Of a stretch of DNA of 64,000 bases, positions 59,401 through 64,000 are shown in pieces. The stretch comes from Ditylenchus dipsaci (lineage: Eukaryota > Nematoda > Chromadorea > Rhabditida > Anguinidae): assembly GCA_004194705.1 (NCBI GenBank), contig SADC01000177.1, positions 62,001-126,000 on the forward strand, in the 5' to 3' direction. The notes beneath the pieces were generated by a model. The model was not told the DNA's origin and searched no databases. It was given only the letters and a program-made list of their open reading frames with translations. Numbering within the stretch: position 1 is the stretch's first letter; each line of letters opens with the position of its first letter. The translations under genes were made by a program, and so were the position numbers.

Positions 59401-60920
59401 ATGTGTCGATGAAAAAGTTCCTTGACAGAATTTTCCCCAGACGGCTCATAATCTTCTAGAATAAAGGGCCCGATCTGAATTCTAAGCAGTGAATGAGATG
59501 CCTTTTTCAAATAGGAAATATTACCAAAACCAAGGCATTGGCATTACAGCTAATTGCATGATCCACTAGTTTGACAGAGTACACATCATCGTCTTTGAAT
59601 ATGAAAGGACCAGTTGCAACGATCACTGTTATCCGAGCTAAACTGAGAACATTAGAAAGAGTACAAACATCACTATAGATTGTAATCTTACACGTCTGAT
59701 TCTCTTGGCACAACTTTGCAGGAACTAATTTAGGTGGCTCAATAATGTTCTCGATAACAAATGTCCCTTGCTCATTGTACTTTCCTTGTGCTGTCATGTG
59801 CTTAAACAAATTCAAGATTAGCTGGTGCTAGAGAAAATTTGAATAAAATTACCATGCCAGGAAATATTGTGACATTAGGTATTGAAGAGAAATCTAGCGG
59901 TACTTTTTCAGAGCTATTGTAAAAGCCGGCATTCATGAAATTTAGCTTGAGCAAATCAGTAGCAATAATGTTTCCAGACAGTTTGATAGAGGTTCCAATC
60001 TCCTAAAAAATGTGGTTATCAAAAAACACAATCTTTTGGCAGCGGTTCCACGTTAACAACCAACCTTTTCCTCGTCAACACTAGTCGTATCATTGAACAT
60101 ACCTTAAAAAGGAAATTAGTACATCTTAAAAAGATTTAATTCCTACCATAAAAGTTCAATCTCACTTTATTTGGGCAATGGAAAGAAGTGGGCAAGCAGT
60201 CACTGATTGTATTGAAAGACGTAATAGGATCTGCTTCCGCCACATCCTTTTGATTGCTGAGAGAAAAGAATTCACCAACATATGAGATCGTCCTAGAACT
60301 GTTTATTACTATATTTCCTCAATGAATCAAGCGCTCGCTATGTAATAGTCCTGTTCATATCCGAAATGACCGACAGAAAATTGCGGAGGGTCAAGTGAAA
60401 GTTGTGTTTCAGACACAACATCCCACACTATCTCATAAGTCGATCAGCCAATCCGAAATAGCAATCAAAAGCTTACTCTGTTGACGGGGCAGATACTTTG
60501 ACTTCATCATGTGCTGATCCACAAGTTTCATCAAATTCTTCGACAGTTTCTGTCATATCAATTACCTGTTGCGTTGGTCTGAAGTAACATATTTTAGCTG
60601 AGTACATATATTATGAAAATTCACCTATGAACCGCACTTTTCGTCTTCTTGACACCTGGCTTTGCTAATCTATCATTTCTTACTTTGCTTACCTGCAATA
60701 AAAGAATAAACGTTTTGTTGGGGAAGGTTACCAAAGCATTACGAAGCTGTTGAAGAGATCAAGAAAATTCTTAGGTATCCTATTCTTTTCCGGGTTATTC
60801 GACAAAGCAGCCATTACAGATGAGATGACTTCTTCGTCCTTGCAACCACTGAATAGCTTCAACGAATGAAGTGAATCTGCTTCAGCTTCGTCCAATTCAT
60901 CGCTCAGATAGATTGAAGTG
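56471..60920 (-). CDS. POLA2: DNA polymerase alpha subunit B (primase-complex subunit)
   Basis: Accessory subunit of the polymerase alpha-primase complex in the nucleus; its phosphodiesterase-like domain is catalytically inactive in the family. Fourteen exons: 60743-60920, 60625-60692, 60477-60578, 60147-60256, 60065-60102, 59853-60002, 59694-59827, 59525-59642, 59336-59474, 59218-59281, 57073-57193, 56917-57019, 56744-56864, 56471-56623; about 532 residues. Signatures: an N-domain with LFSGCKDEEVISSVMAAL, the OB-fold region ending IPNVTIFPGM, TVIVATGPF, IGPFILEDY, a YPAFPTPPY segment, ADPAIFTIGGVQFAVSA, KSLYPLYP, PHVMILPS and VVEGCVCLIPAKF. Every junction is in phase provided one base is missing near 59269-59279. 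The 2-kb intron 57194-59217 is swollen by repeats. The start is unclear: ATG at 60968-60970 reads straight in, or the exons at 61228-62184 supply it. Confidence 0.9.
57241..57500. repeat. Minisatellite in a POLA2 intron
   Basis: Variants of AGAACGAAAAAAATAACGTGAACTC alternate with AGAACGAAAACTCG in a higher-order pattern of roughly 65-70 bp. About four higher-order units are visible. Confidence 0.85.
57725..58065. repeat. Fold-back of AAGGGGCAAGA words
   Basis: CTTGCCCCTTTTTCAAATTTCAAG on the left faces CGAAAAAGGGGCAAGAAATAATT on the right. Several TTGCCCCTTT words on the left have AAAGGGGCAA partners on the right. POLA2 intron. Confidence 0.7.
58299..58600. mobile_element. TTAA-flanked element carrying a tRNA-like module
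   Basis: Ends TTAAAGGGCATGCTCGCC and GAGCGTGCCCCTTTAA; inner arms CCGATGGGAACATTTTGAAAGGCGGGTACC and complement. Between the arms lies the tRNA-like module at 58423-58487. The end sequences (AAAGGG after TTAA) resemble those at 45727 and 50547. No protein is encoded, so it would depend on a transposase elsewhere. Confidence 0.85.
58423..58487 (+). ncRNA. tRNA-like sequence with good A and B boxes
   Basis: TGGCATAGTGG (58427-58437) fits the A box and GGTTCGATTCC (58471-58481) is a full B box. TCGGTGG (58423-58429) can pair with CCACTGA (58481-58487) as a seven-pair acceptor stem with one G-U. The D arm and anticodon arm are irregular and the total of 65 nt is short, so I call it a tRNA-derived promoter module of the mobile element rather than a tRNA gene. 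Confidence 0.55.
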
Positions 60921-61227
60921 CTAAAAATGTTTATTATATTGCTTTCTTTATTAATAATAAACATCTGCATATGTTAAGCAAAGCAAAGCGATAATATACT
61001 TTGCCGAAAACCAATCCACACTTTATTAAAGCATGAGTGTTGATTTTACAATTTTCTTCAATTTAATCAATCTGTTGAACACGTTTTCCCCCAAAAAGGA
61101 TCGCAAGATCGCAAAAAAATATGTTGGGATGAGCTGACTGAAACTTTTGTTCAACTGGTGGATTAAAAAGTGTTGCGAACTACTATTTACACTGGTATTT
61201 CAATAGTAAATTTATATGCAAACGTAC

Positions 61228-62184
61228 CCCTCAACTATAGTTACTCTTCTTTCGACATTGGACAAGCGAGCATTTAGCATTCCTATGGACTCAGATTGTG
61301 ACTCCACCGTTTGTTTCAGCGATTCTACTGTTCTTTGTAGTGATTCTACTGTCCTTTGTACTGATTCTACTGTTCTTTGTAGTGATTCCACTGTTTTCTT
61401 TAGATCCAAAATTATCTGAAAACCGTTAAACTAAGCTCTGCATAATCTTCAAGAGGAGTTTTCAACCGATTTTCTCTGCTTTCTCACACGCAAGATCACC
61501 AATTTAGAAAAGTGTGATGATGTTGTAGCAAGGACTTTGCATTGTTTATAAGGTATAAAACTGTAATATCAGCTAGCGTGTCTGATGGTAAGTTGGAAGA
61601 ATATTGTCGAGTCATACTTTGAATAATTAGAACAAAGTAATTCAAGCAAATAAGCAGCCAATCAACTAGCATGTCCAGCATATGTAGTTGTTGAAAGGAG
61701 GCAGTTGGTTGAGAGAAAATCCTGTAATCGAAATTGTTAGTTTCGACACTGAAAAAGTAAAATTAAGATTATGTGTTAGATGTGGCACTTTCCTTTTGTC
61801 TTAAGTGCCCACACGAAAGTCTTGTTAAATCTATCATTTGATGTGCCATCAGAGTTTTCCGGGTGGACTTTCAGAAAATAATTAGTACGCACTTTTTGTT
61901 TTGCCAGAAAAGGAACAGAAAATACTCCAGTTTTCAAAAAAAGTACGGTGAATTTTTCGCAAAGAAATTTAGTGTAAACCCGATGGCACTGAAAATTGAA
62001 CGCCCTTTTTAGAATTTTTTAGAATAAACGTCATTCACGTTTAATATTTAATGTGTGAATAGTAAGATAATCTTTGAAAACAAAACTGAGTGCTTACATC
62101 TTGATCTTCGACATCAGGACTTCCTGCAACTGGATTGTATTGGAAAGACCTCTTGTTTTCTTTCTTAGATGTTCCCTCTAGCAC
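61228..62184 (-). CDS. In-phase upstream coding exons with a heptad coiled coil
   Basis: Two open exons, 62098-62184 and 61228-61415, join in phase 0. The second then joins the first POLA2 exon in phase 2 across a 307-nt intron. They encode VLEGTSKKENKRSFQYNP, then a coiled coil of repeated TVESLQR-type heptads ending LSNVERRVTIVEG. They may be an N-terminal extension of POLA2, which in other animals has none that I know of, or a separate small gene. No start codon was found upstream. The intron 61416-62097 contains a diverged repeat (TTTCTCACACGCAAGATCACC near 61480, also near 62250). Confidence 0.5.
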
Positions 62185-62697
62185 CTAAACAATTCAAAAT
62201 AAAGCTGTTCATACTCTTTGGAAGGAAGTTTCAATCAATTTTCTTTGGATTCTCACACGAGAGATCACTAATTATGATATGCAAATTTAATGTTAGTCTT
62301 CTCTTGATTTCATCAGAAAATATTTTCAAAGCACTCCAATTGACTTTTCGGCAAAGAAGCCTGGTTTACGCCCGATGTTAAAAAAATTATATGCTTCTTT
62401 AAAAAATTTTCAACATGCCCTATTTTTTCTAAAAGAACGACCACCTATAAAAGAGTACAGGCCGTTTGATTTCCAGAAATTGATTGCCCACAAATTCGAT
62501 CGCCAGCATATTAAGGCTAATTTTCAGAACTTCATTTTAGAATACGCTTTGGATGTTTACAAAAATTAAAATTTCTCAGATTTTTGGGGGATCGAAAAGT
62601 TGACCAACCGGTCGTTCCAATAGACTAAACACGGTCATTTACGTTCCCAGTCTAACAATGGAAGAGTGAGATAATTTTAGAAAAGAATACGGAATGT

Positions 62698-63197
62698 TTA
62701 CTTCTTTTTCTCTGCCTTCGTATCCTGAGTAGTCGTATTAGGGTCGACTATCTTGTTACTGACACATTGAATTGCGAGGATAGTATCCTAAACTTTTTAT
62801 TCAAGCAATCAAAACGTAAGGGCAAATATTGACGCACCACAAGCCACTTCGTCCATCCAAGAAAGTTAGAGTGTACACAAAACACTGTTAACCAATCAAA
62901 GTCGGGAAATAGACGCATGAAGATGAACACTGGATTCTTGATTTGTACGACAATAAGAATTCCCAACAACGAGATAAGGTGATAGCCTGAAGTCAAAATA
63001 AAGCAAGGAAATTACGACATGAAATGTACTCTTTTTGAAGCGAGCATGAATATCGTCTTTCCAGTAGAAACCAATAAACAGAGCAACCCTAAATAACTTT
63101 ATAATTGATCGAGTGATATGTAAGGGACTACTTACCCGACTGTAATAATGATGAGGTTAATAAAGATCTTCTCCTGATTTTGGGCGTTGAATGTCAT
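62698..63197 (-). CDS. Small two-pass membrane protein, family not recognised
   Basis: Four exons, all in phase: 63136-63197, 63030-63088, 62794-62986, 62698-62758; 124 residues. ATG at 63195-63197; stop at 62698-62700. An N-terminal hydrophobic helix (IFINLIIITVGVALFIGF) is followed by a basic loop (ARFKKS), a second helix (LISLLGILIVV), an aromatic stretch with FPDFDWL and a tail ending AEKKK. Introns are 47, 43 and 35 nt; the last is unusually short and the least certain. The lysine-rich tail would suit an endoplasmic reticulum protein, but that is only an inference. It lies head-to-tail with the POLA2 region on the same strand, about 510 bp upstream of 62184. Confidence 0.55.
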
Positions 63198-63347
63198 TTA
63201 TTTGAGCTGAAATTAGTGAGCATGAATGTGTAAAGTTACCAAATGTAACTGCCGTTGAAAAGAACTGTATGGTGGTGTTACAGCTGGTATAAATTTGATT
63301 TGTAACAAATTTGCTTCTTTCGCATAATTTTGCAAGAATTGAAATTT

Positions 63348-63622
63348 TGCCGCTACTTGCATATAACCACCCCCCCAAATCAACTTTTTTTAAAATGTTC
63401 ACATTAATGTTCACACACCGCATTTTTGATCAAAAGTCTAAGTCTAAAAAGTCGATATTCAAAAGTGCACAAAACTCAATTTTTAATTGACCAGAACGCA
63501 AAAATAATGTCTTTTTTGAACTCATGAGCCGATTTTGAGTCGATATAGGGTGTTTAAAACACTTTTAAAAAATTTGATTTGGGATAAGCGGGGGGAGCGG
63601 GGTTATATGCAAGTAGCGTCGA
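63348..63622. repeat. Palindrome with GCTACTTGCATATAAC ends
   Basis: GCCGCTACTTGCATATAACCACCCCCCC at the left, GGGGTTATATGCAAGTAGCGTC at the right, with AAATCAACTTTTTTTAAAATG partners inside. Confidence 0.8.
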
Positions 63623-63649
63623 AATAAATAAATAACAACAATTTATGAA

Positions 63650-63880
63650 AATCACACTGTTAGTCTAATAACATGGGTAGCTCAATGTAATGTGCTGAAT
63701 CAGCACTGCTGATGTAGTCCGAACATGGTCGAGTTCGGCTCCAACACGGTGCATGGCTTTTTGTGTAAAATGACAAATTTGTATCTAAAAATAATTCTTG
63801 TTTGAATATTCCTGGTCCTCGCCTTTTGCAAAATCGAAAAATTGCGCGTGTAACGCGCTGGTATGCCTTTTAAGTCATTT
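63650..63880 (+). repeat. tRNA-derived repeat related to 58299-58600
   Basis: A GGTAGCTCAATG A-box-like word near 63672 and a GTCGAGTTCGGCTCC B-box-like word near 63729 are followed by TTCTTGTTTGAATATTCCTGGTCCTCGCC. That tail matches the tail of the 58.3-kb element (TTCTCGTTTGAATTAACCTGGTACCCGCC). Confidence 0.55.
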
Positions 63881-64000
63881 TAAGACGATAAAATTTGAAT
63901 TCTTGCAAAATAATGCAAAATTTGGTTGGTCTTGGACAGAAAATTAGGTTTGGTACAGGAAAAAAATTTGGTGCAAAAACAGGTAAATTTGGTACCAAAA

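Noticed and set aside
60257..60476. Open minus-strand stretch (VWDVVSETQLSLD) between two POLA2 exons
   Set aside because: Including it forces two frame shifts. The flanking exons 60477-60578 and 60147-60256 join in perfect phase without it, with a GTAAGC donor and a CTCTCAG acceptor.
62987..63029. Apparent frameshift in the small membrane-protein gene
   Set aside because: It is explained by a normal 43-nt intron from a GTACAT donor to a TTCAG acceptor, which keeps phase.

Overview
This is an AT-rich animal nuclear sequence. Every gene I can read is split by very short GT-AG introns, mostly 43-55 nt, and the spaces between exons are packed with fold-back repeats. Short introns, a MUT-7/EXD3-type exonuclease, an F-box/LRR gene and a mariner fragment would fit a nematode. 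I cannot fix the taxon from sequence alone.

Layout. 1-10.3 kb: repeats only, including a broken copy of an F-box/LRR exon-intron junction at 7.9 kb. 10.35-11.0 kb (-): small F-box plus coiled-coil gene. 11-14.1 kb: repeats. 14.13-18.49 kb (-): seven-exon F-box/LRR gene. 18.5-25.8 kb: palindromes and minisatellites. 25.86-28.24 kb (+): an eIF4A-like DEAD-box protein whose two RecA lobes are separated by exons encoding a complete J-domain. 28.48-33.72 kb (-): anoctamin (TMEM16) gene with a mariner fragment in one intron and no last third; a further tentative exon lies at 38.9 kb. 34-46.3 kb: palindromic elements. 46.37-55.30 kb (+): thirteen-exon EXD3/MUT-7-like DEDDy exonuclease. 56.47-60.92 kb (-): POLA2, DNA polymerase alpha subunit B, with in-phase coiled-coil exons up to 62.18 kb. 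62.70-63.20 kb (-): small two-pass membrane protein. The rest of the right end is repeat.

Three points stand out. (1) The J-domain cassette sits in phase between the two helicase lobes, a domain order I do not recognise. (2) Conserved genes carry about fifteen one-base deficits, all of the same sign, and each restores both homology and splice phase; this looks like missing bases in the sequence rather than gene death. (3) Several palindromic families change the tip of their stem together on both arms, and two palindromes interrupted in one arm only keep their own empty site in the other arm.

The genes do not form one pathway. The exonuclease type (MUT-7) is known for small-RNA silencing of transposons, which is suggestive in a locus this rich in hairpins, but the link is inference.
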